DNA of 64,000 bases from Arcticibacter tournemirensis (GTDB taxonomy: Bacteria; Bacteroidota; Bacteroidia; Sphingobacteriales; Sphingobacteriaceae): the NCBI RefSeq assembly GCF_006716645.1, contig NZ_VFPL01000001.1, forward strand, positions 434,001 to 498,000, in the 5' to 3' direction. A program made the translations under genes and the position numbers. The stretch's first letter is position 1. Each line of letters starts with the position of its first letter. Shown one piece after another: positions 15,414-25,111 of this stretch. Below the pieces are notes generated by a model that saw only the letters and a program-made list of their open reading frames with translations, was not told where the DNA came from and did no database searches.

Positions 15414-15430
15414 TTCAGAAACTTTTCAGA
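15414..15430 (+). promoter_or_regulatory. TTCAGA-N5-TTCAGA response-regulator box 3
   Basis: Half-sites at 15414-15419 and 15425-15430 repeat exactly the arrangement found before the response-regulator gene. It lies 50 bases before the GTG start of the YncE-like gene, the first gene of the efflux operon, a normal place for an activator of the OmpR class. Confidence 0.65.
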
Positions 15431-15480
15431 TTGTTAGGCCAGTTTTGTAACGGCAGCCTTAATCACCTGCCCTTACAACT

Positions 15481-16473
15481 GTGCATCCCTTAAAAAAACT
15501 ACCATTAGGACTTTGCTGCCTGTTAATGATCGGCAGCACCCGGGCGCAAACCAAAATTCAGGCGCTGATCCCTAAAGCAGAAATTGTGCTGCCCAATGTG
15601 AAAGGCGGCTTCGACCTGATGGCCTATGACGCAGGACAAAAGCGATTGTTTCTATCCGCCCAGGATAACCACTCGGTTGAGGTGATAGACCTTAAAAATA
15701 GCAAACCGCTTAAAAGCCTGCCAGGGTTTAACGAACCGAAATGGGTGTTTTATCATCCTGAAACCAATACCTTATATGTGGCTACAGGAAAAGATGGAAA
15801 AGTAACCGCAGTAAATGCGGCTACTTACAAAGCCATTAAAACCTACCAGTTCAAAGAGAAATGCAATAACCTGCGTTACGACCAAAATACCAATGAACTG
15901 TTTGTTGGCGTTGGCGATACCTTCGGAGCGATCGGTATCATTGACCTGAATACACAAAAGATCACCCGGCAGATACCCTTAGCCGGATTCCCCAAACAGT
16001 TTGAAGTAACCACTGACCGAATCTATGTGAATGAACCCGGTAAGGGATTGATCGAGGTGATCGACCGCAAGTTAAATAAGGTAATAGCGGCATGGTTGGT
16101 CAAATCAAATAAAGACAACGTACCAATGGCTATTGATCAGGCCAAACATCTCCTTTATATCGGCTGCGCCGGAGGATCGTTGCTCACCATGTCCACTGAA
16201 ACAGGGTTAGAATTGAGCCGGGTAACAATCCCCAAAGATGTCGACGGCGTTTACCTGGATAAAAAGAGCAACCGCCTGTACGTTTCCTGCGGCGAAGGCT
16301 TTTTGGATGCTTTCCAGATAAAAAATGGCAAACTAAATCTTATTCAGCAGTTCGCTACCCGTAACGGTGCTGGCACCGGCTTGCTTATCCCCGCAGCTCA
16401 ACTGTACGTATTGGCAGAACCGCAAACCGGCAAATTACCCGCAGCAATACGGATTTTTCAACCTGCTTTATGA
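15481..16473 (+). CDS. Exported YncE-like beta-propeller protein
   Basis: A 330-residue protein starting with GTG, with a signal peptide (LPLGLCCLLMIGSTRAQ) and a seven-blade-like propeller of repeats of the type LYVATGKDGKVTAVNAATYK and LFVGVGDTFGAIGIIDLNTQK. YncE-like propellers are periplasmic and bind ligands or partner proteins; enzymatic activity is not expected. It is the first gene of the efflux operon and overlaps the TolC gene by four bases. Its role with the pump is unknown. GTG is used because the next ATG would remove most of the signal peptide. Confidence 0.8.
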   Translation: MHPLKKLPLGLCCLLMIGSTRAQTKIQALIPKAEIVLPNVKGGFDLMAYDAGQKRLFLSAQDNHSVEVIDLKNSKPLKSLPGFNEPKWVFYHPETNTLYVATGKDGKVTAVNAATYKAIKTYQFKEKCNNLRYDQNTNELFVGVGDTFGAIGIIDLNTQKITRQIPLAGFPKQFEVTTDRIYVNEPGKGLIEVIDRKLNKVIAAWLVKSNKDNVPMAIDQAKHLLYIGCAGGSLLTMSTETGLELSRVTIPKDVDGVYLDKKSNRLYVSCGEGFLDAFQIKNGKLNLIQQFATRNGAGTGLLIPAAQLYVLAEPQTGKLPAAIRIFQPAL

Positions 16474-17756
16474 AAATGAAATATTTGTTTACCCTGCTAT
16501 TTTGTGCGGTGGGTTTCAGTAGTGTAAAAGCGCAAAGCAGCCTGCCGGATTTTCTGAATCAGGCTTACAATAACAGCCCGCTGATTAACGACAATAAAAA
16601 TCAGCTGGTCAATAGTCAGGCGGAGGTAGAGCGAATTAAGGCAATGACTACCAAACTACAACTCAGCCTGAATGCCTACTATTTGTTTGCTCCGGTATAT
16701 ATTACCGATGCTGGCCACAAAGGTTTCAATTTCAATCCGTCGAGTGCCACCAATTACTATGGTTATGATATCGGTACGACCAATGGCGGCAGTATGCAGG
16801 GTATGGTGACCGCGACCCAACCCTTGTTCGCTTCCAAACGGGCGGATATCCTGGCTGAACAGGCCCGCGTAGGCGCGCAGATCAATACGAATATGATCAA
16901 CCTGACCCGGCATGACCTGGAAAAAACAGTCACTGATCAGTATATCCTATGCCTGCTCGATAAAAAGCAGATCAGCAATGCGTCGGAAAATATGAAGATC
17001 ATCGACCAGCAGCGGGTCATCGTCAAAAAATTGGTAAATGCCAGCTTGCTGAAAAACTCCGACCTGATCCTGCTGAACATCGAGTACGAAAATAATCAGA
17101 ACGTCCTGCTTACCTATCAGGCGGCTTATCATAGGGATTTGCTGGAATTGAGGATCATGAGCGGCAGCCGTGATACGGCAACAGTTACGTTGGATACCGT
17201 TAGCCTGCATTTGAAGGACAGCCCGCAGCAATCCGCCTATCTTGAAAAGTTCCGGCTGGATAGTCTGAATCTGGTGGCATCTCAAAAGGCATTTGAAACC
17301 AAATACCAGCCGCAATTAAGTGCATTCGGTAATACCGGTTTGAACGGAACACATTTCAATACGCTGTATGACCGTTTTGGTCTAAGCGCCGGACTGAATC
17401 TTTCATGGGCAATACTGGACGGGCATCAAAGGGAGATCACCCGGAAAAAAACCGCGCTGCAACAACAAACCATTGCCTTCAGTAAAAACAATGCCCAAAT
17501 ACAAAACGACCTGCGCAAAAAGCAGGTGCTGGATGAATTAAATTCCTACGATGGCCGGTTACAGAATCAGCAAAAACAGCTGGGTGAATATCAGTCGCTA
17601 TTAAATAGCTACCGTACCCAAGTGATACAGGCTCAACTGTCTGTCATTGATTTTATCAACGTACTAAAAAACCGAACCACCGCCCAGCGGGATCTATTAC
17701 AGCTGGAAACTAACCGCAATTTATTGATCAACGCCTATAACTACTGGAACTGGTAA
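16470..17756 (+). CDS. TolC-family outer-membrane efflux channel
   Basis: A 428-residue outer-membrane factor with signal peptide (YLFTLLFCAVGFSSVKAQ). The two halves show the long helices of TolC proteins (residues ~30-230 and ~240-420), including repeated segments of the type LLNIEYENNQNVLLTYQAAYHR. It forms the outer exit duct of a tripartite pump. It overlaps the YncE gene by four bases and the adaptor gene by one (TAATG), a tightly coupled set. Confidence 0.88.
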   Translation: MKMKYLFTLLFCAVGFSSVKAQSSLPDFLNQAYNNSPLINDNKNQLVNSQAEVERIKAMTTKLQLSLNAYYLFAPVYITDAGHKGFNFNPSSATNYYGYDIGTTNGGSMQGMVTATQPLFASKRADILAEQARVGAQINTNMINLTRHDLEKTVTDQYILCLLDKKQISNASENMKIIDQQRVIVKKLVNASLLKNSDLILLNIEYENNQNVLLTYQAAYHRDLLELRIMSGSRDTATVTLDTVSLHLKDSPQQSAYLEKFRLDSLNLVASQKAFETKYQPQLSAFGNTGLNGTHFNTLYDRFGLSAGLNLSWAILDGHQREITRKKTALQQQTIAFSKNNAQIQNDLRKKQVLDELNSYDGRLQNQQKQLGEYQSLLNSYRTQVIQAQLSVIDFINVLKNRTTAQRDLLQLETNRNLLINAYNYWNW

Positions 17757-18670
17757 TGAAAACATATATAGCCCCATTTTTTTTGCTGCTCACGTTAAGT
17801 GCCTGCCACAGCAACGATACGCAAACCATTAAGGAACCCAAGCCGCGAACTGCCGTGCAAATTACACAGGTTGGTACCGGTGCGATCAGTGACGACCTGG
17901 TGCTTTCAGGAACTTCGGTTTACCTGAAACGTAATATGGTAACCTCGTCTATCGCCGCATTCATCACTAATGTTTATGTTAAACTCGGCGATCATGTTCG
18001 TAAAGGCCAGTCACTTTATTTGCTGGAATCCAAGGAGCGCAAGGCACTGGGGGCAGATATTACCAAAGTTGATCCATCGCTGAAAGGATTTGGTTTAATT
18101 ACGGTTACCGCACCGGCATCCGGCATTATCACCACATTTGATAAGCAGCAAACCGGTGAATACGTTTTGGAAGGTACACAGCTTTGTACAATAGCCGCCA
18201 GCAACGATCTGGCTTTCCAGGTGAATGTGCCTTATGAATATGCCGACTTGGTGAAACCCGGTAAAAAGTGCGTGATTACTTTGCCAGACGGCTCTGCTCA
18301 CCAGGCAACCATTACGACGCCCTTGGCTACGATGAACGCCGCAGAGCAGACCCAGGTTTTACTGGCGCGGCCTGATCAAACGCTGTTCCTGCCAGAAAAC
18401 CTGTTAGGTAAGGTCACTTTTAACCGTTCAGCATACGGCAATCAGCAGGTGCTGCCTAAGTCCTGCGTCGTGAGTGACGAATTGCTGAAAGATTTCTGGG
18501 TTATGAAACTGGTCAATGACAGCACCGCTATTAAAGTCCCGGTAAAAACCGGCAATAAAAACAAAGAATCTATCGAGATCCTTTCGCCAAAATTTCAAAA
18601 CGGTGATAAAATATTGATCAGCGGCAATTATGGTTTGGCGGACACTGCACTGGTAACTGTAGTTAAATAA
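17756..18670 (+). CDS. RND-pump periplasmic adaptor lipoprotein
   Basis: A 304-residue membrane-fusion protein with a lipobox (LLLTLSAC), so it is anchored in the inner membrane facing the periplasm. Split lipoyl halves are seen at AFITNVYVKLGDHVRKGQSLY and TVTAPASGIITTFDKQQTGEYV, with a beta-barrel region after them. The helical hairpin between the lipoyl halves is very short for this family (only ~25 residues), which resembles adaptors of simple pumps. It follows tolC with a one-base overlap and precedes the RND gene by seven bases. Confidence 0.88.
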   Translation: MKTYIAPFFLLLTLSACHSNDTQTIKEPKPRTAVQITQVGTGAISDDLVLSGTSVYLKRNMVTSSIAAFITNVYVKLGDHVRKGQSLYLLESKERKALGADITKVDPSLKGFGLITVTAPASGIITTFDKQQTGEYVLEGTQLCTIAASNDLAFQVNVPYEYADLVKPGKKCVITLPDGSAHQATITTPLATMNAAEQTQVLLARPDQTLFLPENLLGKVTFNRSAYGNQQVLPKSCVVSDELLKDFWVMKLVNDSTAIKVPVKTGNKNKESIEILSPKFQNGDKILISGNYGLADTALVTVVK

Positions 18671-18677
18671 CAGCATC

Positions 18678-21600
18678 ATGGCAGAAAAGAAAAACTATTT
18701 CCAGAAATTTTCGCGCCCGATATTATTTGTTGGCGCAATACTGCTGGCGGCCGGAGCGTATTTCTATACGCATATGCAGACTAACCTTTTCCCTGAGGTG
18801 CTTTTCCCGCGTGTAGCGATTATTGCTGAAGCAGGCCAGCTGCCCATAGACCGTATGATGCTTACGGTGACCAAGCCATTGGAAAGCGCTGTTAAAAAAG
18901 TGCGCGGGGTAACCATTGTGAAAAGCAGCACCAGCCGTGGCAGCGTAACCATCGATGTGTATTTTGATTGGGGATTGGATACTTATGCCCAGAAAACGCA
19001 GATCGAAAGCCGGGTAAACGAGATCAAAAACTTTTTACCGGCCGGAGTCAATATGTCGATAGAAGCGATGAACCAGTCATTGTTTCCGGTTTATGGCTAC
19101 ACGCTATCGAGTAAAACACACGGACAAGTAGCACTGAAGGATCAGGCTTATCTTACCCTACGACCTATATTTTCGAGGGTTAACGGTATCGCCAATGTGG
19201 TGACCCGAGGCGGCCGTTCCAAAGAATTTGTCATTATACCTGACCCGATAAAAATGTCGGCCTTAGGCATCACACCGGATGCAGTTAAAACAGCCTTTGC
19301 CAATAACAATTACGTGCTGTCGAATGGTAACCTGGCCGACTTTAACCGCATGTACCTGACGCTGACAGATACCCGCGTGATGGATGTGGATGGGCTTTCT
19401 AACCTGACCATTCGTAACGACGGTTCCCGGCTGGTCAAATTGCGCGACTTCGCAAAAGTGGATGTGCAGGAGCAGCAGGAGTTTGTAATCGTGAATGCCA
19501 ATGGTAAAAATGCGATCCAGATCGACCTGGTTAAGCAACCCGGTGTAAACCTGATCGATTTCGCCAAAGATGCAGCCGCAAAGGCAGAGGAAGTGCGTAA
19601 GGCACTGCCCGATGATTTCGAGCTGACCCCTTATTACGACCAGAGCGCCTTTGTTGGCGACAGCATTCATAGCGTGATCAAAACAATCTACGAAGGATTG
19701 ATCTTGGCCATCATCGTGATGATCTTCTTTTTAAGATCATGGCGTTCAAGTTTGGCGGTGATGCTTTCTATACCGGTTACCTTAGGTTTTACCATCACCG
19801 TGCTTTACCTCGCAGGTATCACGATCAATATCATGTCATTGGGTGCCATTGCTGCGTCAGTTGGATTGATTATTGACGATGCCATCGTGATCATCGAACA
19901 GATCCACCGGGAACACGAGGAATACCCGGACAAGCATATTTTTGATGTGGTTATTGATGCGATCAAAGCCTTGTTCCCGGCCATGGTCGGTTCTTCACTG
20001 GCCACCATCGTGATCTTTTTCCCCTTCCGCTTAATGAGTGGACTGGCGGGTAGCTTTTTTAAAGAATTGTCCGACACGATGCAGATTACGCTGGTATGTT
20101 CCTTTTTGGTGACCTGGTTATTACTGCCGGTATTGCATATGGTCGTTGGCTATCGGTCGCACAAAGGAGCAGAACATAAACATAATGACTTTTCCAGTAA
20201 CAAACTATCCTGGCTGACCTGGACCTTCAAGAAACCTGTTTTTGCGTTTCTATTCATTGGCGTCCTTGGGATTGCTGCTTACATCGCATCCGGCAAATTG
20301 GAAACCGGATTTTTACCCAATTTAGATGAAGGTACTATTGTACTGGATTATTTCTCTCCGGCAGGCACTTCGCTGGAAGAAACCGACCGCTTATGCAAGC
20401 AAATGGAAAAGATCGTTACCGCCCAGCCAGAGGTAGCCACCTATTCACGGCGTACCGGCGTAAAAATGGCTTTCAAAACCACGCAACCCAACTTCGGGGA
20501 TTATTCCATTCAACTCAAAAAAGACCGGAGCAAAACCACGGATGAGGTGATCGGTGAACTGCGCGATAAAATATCAGCGCATGTACCACTAATGCACATT
20601 TCGTTTGGACAACGCATTTCCGATCTGCTGGGTGATCTGATGAGCACACCGGCACCCATCGAAATCAAAATCTTCGGTGACGATTATGCCAAACTCCAGG
20701 AACTCGATAAGCAAGCTACTGGTATCCTGCAAAAGATCAACGGCGTAGCCGACCTGGATGACGGTTTGATCACTGCCGGCCCATCCTTAGAATTTGTACC
20801 CGATCAGGATAAACTCGACCTGTACAAAATATCCTTAACCGATTTTCAAATGCAACTTTCGGCCTATACAGGCGGTGTCCCTTTAGGCATGAATGCCGGG
20901 ATCGCTGAACCTTCAGCTTCGCAGGCTGCCCTAACCGGGGGTATTCAGATCGGTGAACTACAGGACGGACAGCAGATGCGCAAGATCCTGCTGCGCTTTA
21001 CCAATTTTAAGGATAATGACCTGGAGCATATCAAAAAACAATTGATTTTTTTACCTAACGGACAAACCCGGCCTTTAAGTTTCTTTTGTGCGGTCAACGT
21101 ATTGCCGGGAGAAGTGCAGCAAACGAGGGAAGATCTGAAATCCAATATCATCCTTACCGCGAGGCTGGATGGACGTGACCTCGGCAGCGCGATAACGGAG
21201 ATTCAGCAAAAATTAGGTTCCGGTCTGAACCTGCCAAAAGGCTATTTTATAAGCTATGGCGGCGCTTACGCTGAGCAACAGCAATCATTTAAGGAGTTGT
21301 TGCTGATCTTAGGGTTAGCTGTCGTACTGGTATTTGCGGTATTGCTGTTCTTATTCCGTGACTGGCTGCTGGCCTGTCTGGTGATTCTGATCTCCGCTTT
21401 AGGGATCGGCGGCAGCATTCTGGCGCTGTTTATCTGCAATATCCCGCTCAATGTCAGCAGCTATACCGGCATTATCATGATTGTCGGCATCATCGCTGAA
21501 AATGCCATATTCACGCTCAACCAATTCCGCTTTAATCTGGCTGATAGCGGAGATGTGGACACGTCGATTAATTACGCTATTGGCCTGCGTATCCGGCCAA

Positions 21601-21797
21601 AACTGATGACCGCTATTGGCGCTATCCTGGCCTTGATGCCATTGGCTTTGGGCATTGGCCTCGGCGCGCAAATGCAACAGCCGCTGGCTGTCGCGGTGAT
21701 TGGTGGTTTCATTGCGGCTTTACCGCTCTTACTTTTTGTTTTTCCATCGCTGATCCGCCTGGGTTACCGCAAACACCTGAAAACACATGAAGTATAA
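18678..21797 (+). CDS. RND-family efflux permease (AcrB/HAE type)
   Basis: A 1039-residue inner-membrane pump with the usual layout: one membrane helix, a ~300-residue periplasmic loop, six helices, a second large loop, then the last helices. The proton-relay helix reads GAIAASVGLIIDDAIVIIEQI with the paired aspartates. The length is normal. It does not carry the methionine-rich features of CusA that I can see, so organic compounds rather than Cu/Ag are likelier substrates, but this is weak. The 3' end overlaps the PAP2 gene by 11 bases. Confidence 0.92.
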   Translation: MAEKKNYFQKFSRPILFVGAILLAAGAYFYTHMQTNLFPEVLFPRVAIIAEAGQLPIDRMMLTVTKPLESAVKKVRGVTIVKSSTSRGSVTIDVYFDWGLDTYAQKTQIESRVNEIKNFLPAGVNMSIEAMNQSLFPVYGYTLSSKTHGQVALKDQAYLTLRPIFSRVNGIANVVTRGGRSKEFVIIPDPIKMSALGITPDAVKTAFANNNYVLSNGNLADFNRMYLTLTDTRVMDVDGLSNLTIRNDGSRLVKLRDFAKVDVQEQQEFVIVNANGKNAIQIDLVKQPGVNLIDFAKDAAAKAEEVRKALPDDFELTPYYDQSAFVGDSIHSVIKTIYEGLILAIIVMIFFLRSWRSSLAVMLSIPVTLGFTITVLYLAGITINIMSLGAIAASVGLIIDDAIVIIEQIHREHEEYPDKHIFDVVIDAIKALFPAMVGSSLATIVIFFPFRLMSGLAGSFFKELSDTMQITLVCSFLVTWLLLPVLHMVVGYRSHKGAEHKHNDFSSNKLSWLTWTFKKPVFAFLFIGVLGIAAYIASGKLETGFLPNLDEGTIVLDYFSPAGTSLEETDRLCKQMEKIVTAQPEVATYSRRTGVKMAFKTTQPNFGDYSIQLKKDRSKTTDEVIGELRDKISAHVPLMHISFGQRISDLLGDLMSTPAPIEIKIFGDDYAKLQELDKQATGILQKINGVADLDDGLITAGPSLEFVPDQDKLDLYKISLTDFQMQLSAYTGGVPLGMNAGIAEPSASQAALTGGIQIGELQDGQQMRKILLRFTNFKDNDLEHIKKQLIFLPNGQTRPLSFFCAVNVLPGEVQQTREDLKSNIILTARLDGRDLGSAITEIQQKLGSGLNLPKGYFISYGGAYAEQQQSFKELLLILGLAVVLVFAVLLFLFRDWLLACLVILISALGIGGSILALFICNIPLNVSSYTGIIMIVGIIAENAIFTLNQFRFNLADSGDVDTSINYAIGLRIRPKLMTAIGAILALMPLALGIGLGAQMQQPLAVAVIGGFIAALPLLLFVFPSLIRLGYRKHLKTHEV

Positions 21798-22407
21798 TTA
21801 TATCCTCTGCCTGCTTTTACTCTTTTTTACAGCCAGTGCAGTAAAAGCACAAAACCTTGACCTGCGTTTGCTGGAAAACATTAACGGCCCTGCCAATCCG
21901 CAATGGGATGGAAAATGGCGGGCGGTGACCAATAGCGCTATACCCATATCCATAGCCACGCCGGTCGCGCTCTTTGTAGCCGGGCAGATCGATCATAACC
22001 AAAATCTTAAAGAGCAATCCTACGTGGCTTTAGGTTCATTAGCAGGTTCAGCATTGCTTAGCACCCTGAGTAAAGCGATCACCCGTCGCGACCGCCCGTT
22101 TGTCAACCATGGTGATGTGATCTTTGCCAAATCCTTTCCAACGGATTATAGTTTTCCCTCGGGCCATACGACCGTGGCTTTTTCCACGGCTACTACGCTA
22201 AGCCTTTCTTTTCCGAAATGGTACGTGATCGTTCCTGCCTATACTTACGCGGCATCAGTGGGCTACTCCCGTATGTATCTCGGTGTGCATTATCCAAGTG
22301 ATGTGCTCGGTGGCGCGATCCTCGGCTCGGCCTCGGCTTATATCACATACCGCACCAATAAATGGCTGCGACGCGACCGAAAACACAAACAACTTTCTGA
22401 AAATTAA
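21787..22407 (+). CDS. PAP2-family phosphatase with signal peptide
   Basis: A 206-residue PAP2 phosphatase with all motifs intact: KAITRRDRP, PSGHTTVA and SRMYLGVHYPSD. A cleavable signal (LLLFFTASAVKAQ) precedes a soluble-like stretch and a few weakly hydrophobic segments, which suggests a periplasmic or outer-membrane-associated enzyme. It overlaps the RND gene by 11 bases and is seven bases before the PafA-like gene, making a run of phosphatases behind the pump. Confidence 0.87.
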   Translation: MKYNYILCLLLLFFTASAVKAQNLDLRLLENINGPANPQWDGKWRAVTNSAIPISIATPVALFVAGQIDHNQNLKEQSYVALGSLAGSALLSTLSKAITRRDRPFVNHGDVIFAKSFPTDYSFPSGHTTVAFSTATTLSLSFPKWYVIVPAYTYAASVGYSRMYLGVHYPSDVLGGAILGSASAYITYRTNKWLRRDRKHKQLSEN

Positions 22408-22414
22408 TCTCCCT

Positions 22415-24061
22415 ATGAAATACTTGAAAATTTTATCGCTTTTAATATGCCTGCCGGGCATTACTTTTTCGCAAACGAAGCCAACTGTTCCCGCTAAACC
22501 CAAATTGGTGGTCGGGATCATCATCGACCAGATGCGTTACGACTACCTTTATCGCTATCAGGATAAATACAGCGAGGGTGGATTTAAAAGATTATTGGGC
22601 CAAGGATTTCTTTTTCGCGATACCCATTATAATTATATCCCGACCTATACCGGCCCCGGGCATTCCGCCGTTTACAGCGGCACTACCCCGTCTTATAATG
22701 GTATTATTGCTAATGACTGGTATGATCGTGAATTGGGCAGAAGTGTTTATGTTACCGAGGATACTACGGTTCAGGGTGTGGGCGGCACCGGGAAAGGCGG
22801 ACAAATGTCACCACGCCATCTATTATCAACAACGGTAACCGACGAGCTGCGACTGGCAACGAACCGCAGGTCAAAGGTGATCGGCATCGCCTTGAAAGAC
22901 CGGGGAGCCATTCTGCCCGCAGGACATCTACCAACAGCTGCCTACTGGTTTGACAATAACAGCGGGGACTGGATCACCAGCACCTATTATACCAAGGTAT
23001 TACCGGAATGGGTGAAATCATTCAACCAGCAGAAAATGTCTGATCAATATTTATCCAAACCATGGGAAACCTTACTGCCTCTGGATACTTATCAGGGCGG
23101 TTTAACCAACGGGTCGGCTTATAGAAAGCCTTACAAAGGCGAAACCAGTAATAAATTCCCGCACGACTTGCCTGGCTTAAAAGCCGCCAACGGTTACGAA
23201 TTACTTCGGGAAACACCTTTCGGTAATACCTATACACTTGATTTTGCCATACAGGCCATGCAAGCTGAGAAGTTAGGCAAGGGTACGAATACCGATTTTT
23301 TAGCGGTGAGCTTTTCTTCGACAGATTATGTAGGACACCAATTTGGTATCGAATCAATAGAAGTGCAGGATACTTACGCCAGACTTGACCGTGAGATCGC
23401 ACGGTTGCTGACTTATCTGGACCAGCACTATGGTAAGGATAACGTACTCGTATTCTTAACGGCAGATCACGGTGCGGTGGAAACACCTGGTCACATGGCA
23501 GAGCTGAAAGCACCGGGTGGTATTTTTAACAATAAAGGTTTAAAAGAAAAACTGAACGATGCCTTATCGGAACAATTCGGTAAAGGCAAGTGGCTGCTGG
23601 ATTATCAGAATTTGCAGTTTTGGTTGAATGACGATCTGATATCGGCGCAAAAGAAAAGTAAGGCTGAAATAGCTGATGCAGTTTGCCAGCATCTTCGCAA
23701 AATGGCAGGCGTTTATCGCGTTTTACCTGTAGCCAATCTGTCAAAAAACACCAATGAACAATTGAACGACCAGTTATTCAATGGCATCAATCCTGTCCGT
23801 TCCGGCGATGTGGTGATGCAATTACTGCCGGGCTGGTTTGAAGGGTCAATACCCGCCGCTGGAGGAACGACTCATGGCACCGGCTATGATTACGATACGC
23901 ATGTGCCATTGATCTGGTACGGCTGGAAAGTTAAGCATGGCTCAACTGGCAATCTGGTACATATCACCGATATCGCCGTCACCGTTTCCGATCTGCTGAA
24001 TATTAGTCACCCGAGTGCTGCTACCGGACAAGTATTATCCGATTATTTACTAACCCGTTAA
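22415..24061 (+). CDS. pafA: PafA-like alkaline phosphatase (type I phosphodiesterase superfamily)
   Basis: A 548-residue exported enzyme (signal ILSLLICLPGITFSQ). Active-site parts of the alkaline phosphatase superfamily are visible: VGIIIDQMRYDYL (metal Asp), YTGPGHSAVYSGTTPS with the nucleophilic Thr, SSTDYVGHQFG, LTADHGAVETPGH and GTTHGTGYDYDTHVP. This pattern is that of PafA, the Bacteroidota phosphate-insensitive alkaline phosphatase that frees phosphate from organic esters in the periplasm. ATG 22415 is taken because the longer frame runs back into the PAP2 gene. It lies ten bases before the EamA gene. Confidence 0.88.
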   Translation: MKYLKILSLLICLPGITFSQTKPTVPAKPKLVVGIIIDQMRYDYLYRYQDKYSEGGFKRLLGQGFLFRDTHYNYIPTYTGPGHSAVYSGTTPSYNGIIANDWYDRELGRSVYVTEDTTVQGVGGTGKGGQMSPRHLLSTTVTDELRLATNRRSKVIGIALKDRGAILPAGHLPTAAYWFDNNSGDWITSTYYTKVLPEWVKSFNQQKMSDQYLSKPWETLLPLDTYQGGLTNGSAYRKPYKGETSNKFPHDLPGLKAANGYELLRETPFGNTYTLDFAIQAMQAEKLGKGTNTDFLAVSFSSTDYVGHQFGIESIEVQDTYARLDREIARLLTYLDQHYGKDNVLVFLTADHGAVETPGHMAELKAPGGIFNNKGLKEKLNDALSEQFGKGKWLLDYQNLQFWLNDDLISAQKKSKAEIADAVCQHLRKMAGVYRVLPVANLSKNTNEQLNDQLFNGINPVRSGDVVMQLLPGWFEGSIPAAGGTTHGTGYDYDTHVPLIWYGWKVKHGSTGNLVHITDIAVTVSDLLNISHPSAATGQVLSDYLLTR

Positions 24062-24071
24062 ACGATTAGCT

Positions 24072-24485
24072 ATGTGGTGGATATACGCGTTATTATCAGC
24101 TTTTTTTGCTTCCCTGACCGCCATCTTCGCCAAGATCGGGGTCAAGGATGTTAATTCTGACCTGGCTACGGCCATCCGGACAGTGGTGATCTTATTCGTT
24201 GCCTGGGGTATTGCCCTCGGGCGCGGAGAGATCAAAGGCATTGGCGAATTATCAAAAAACACCTGGATATTTTTAGGGTTGTCCGGACTGGCGACCGGGC
24301 TTTCCTGGATATTTTATTACAAGGCCCTGCAAATGGGAAAGGTATCACAAGTCGCACCGGTTGATAAACTCAGCGTGGCGCTGACGATCGTTCTGTCAGT
24401 GATTTTTCTAAAAGAAACCGTTTCGCTCAAAGCCGCAATTGGGGCAGTAATGATCATTGGCGGCACATTGGTACTGATCTTTTAG
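24072..24485 (+). CDS. Half-size EamA/DMT transporter
   Basis: A 137-residue membrane protein with four or five helices and the EamA repeat pattern (WIYALLSAFFASLTAIFAKIG; GLSWIFYYKALQMGKVSQVAPVDKLS; LKETVSLKAAIGAVMIIGGTLV). Full EamA proteins hold two such repeats; single-repeat forms work as dimers. Ten bases follow the phosphatase gene and three bases precede the next PAP2 gene. Substrate unknown. Confidence 0.85.
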   Translation: MWWIYALLSAFFASLTAIFAKIGVKDVNSDLATAIRTVVILFVAWGIALGRGEIKGIGELSKNTWIFLGLSGLATGLSWIFYYKALQMGKVSQVAPVDKLSVALTIVLSVIFLKETVSLKAAIGAVMIIGGTLVLIF

Positions 24486-24488
24486 CCA

Positions 24489-25106
24489 ATGAAAGGAAGA
24501 AACATTTATTCACCCGTAACCAGCTTGTTAATGCTGTTTTTGTTGAGTGCATCTGTGATGTTGTCAACGATATTTTATCAGTACGACAAAGCACTGGTCA
24601 TCGCTTTTAACGCGCAGCGAAATCCGACTGCTGATCTATTTTGGCTAAATATCACCAATAGCGCCGGTTGGGTCGCTTATGGAACGGTGGGCATCGCGCT
24701 GATCTGCCTGATTTTTGTTAAAGCAAGGAAGATAGATTATTTAGCCATTGTTTTGGCGGGTGCCATATCCGGTGGTTTAGCGACATTGATCAAATATGGG
24801 GTAGCGCGGATCAGGCCCTTCCATTTATTCACCAGTATACATGAATTGGGGCCGGGTGGCGGCTGGTCTTATCCATCCGGGCATACCTGTGATGCCTTTT
24901 TCCTGGCAACTATAATAACCATCGTTTTCCGGAAGCAGACCTGGCTTATCGTAGTCGTTTATTGTTGGGCAGTATTGGTAGGGATTTCCAGGGTTTATTT
25001 AGGCGCACATTACCCTTCGGATGTGCTTGCCGGGATCGCTGTTGGGAGCACCTCTTCCATGACAGCCTGGTGGCTCTCTCGAAAGATCATGAAGATCAGC
25101 GAATAA
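24489..25106 (+). CDS. PAP2-family membrane phosphatase
   Basis: A 205-residue integral-membrane PAP2 enzyme with intact motifs KYGVARIRP, PSGHTCDA and SRVYLGAHYPSD and about six helices. It is the last gene of the efflux/phosphatase operon and ends five bases before the stop of the convergent HAD gene. Likely substrates are lipid phosphates or undecaprenyl pyrophosphate. It is the fourth phosphatase-type product of this operon region counting PafA and the two other PAP2 enzymes. Confidence 0.87.
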   Translation: MKGRNIYSPVTSLLMLFLLSASVMLSTIFYQYDKALVIAFNAQRNPTADLFWLNITNSAGWVAYGTVGIALICLIFVKARKIDYLAIVLAGAISGGLATLIKYGVARIRPFHLFTSIHELGPGGGWSYPSGHTCDAFFLATIITIVFRKQTWLIVVVYCWAVLVGISRVYLGAHYPSDVLAGIAVGSTSSMTAWWLSRKIMKISE

Positions 25107-25111
25107 ATGGA

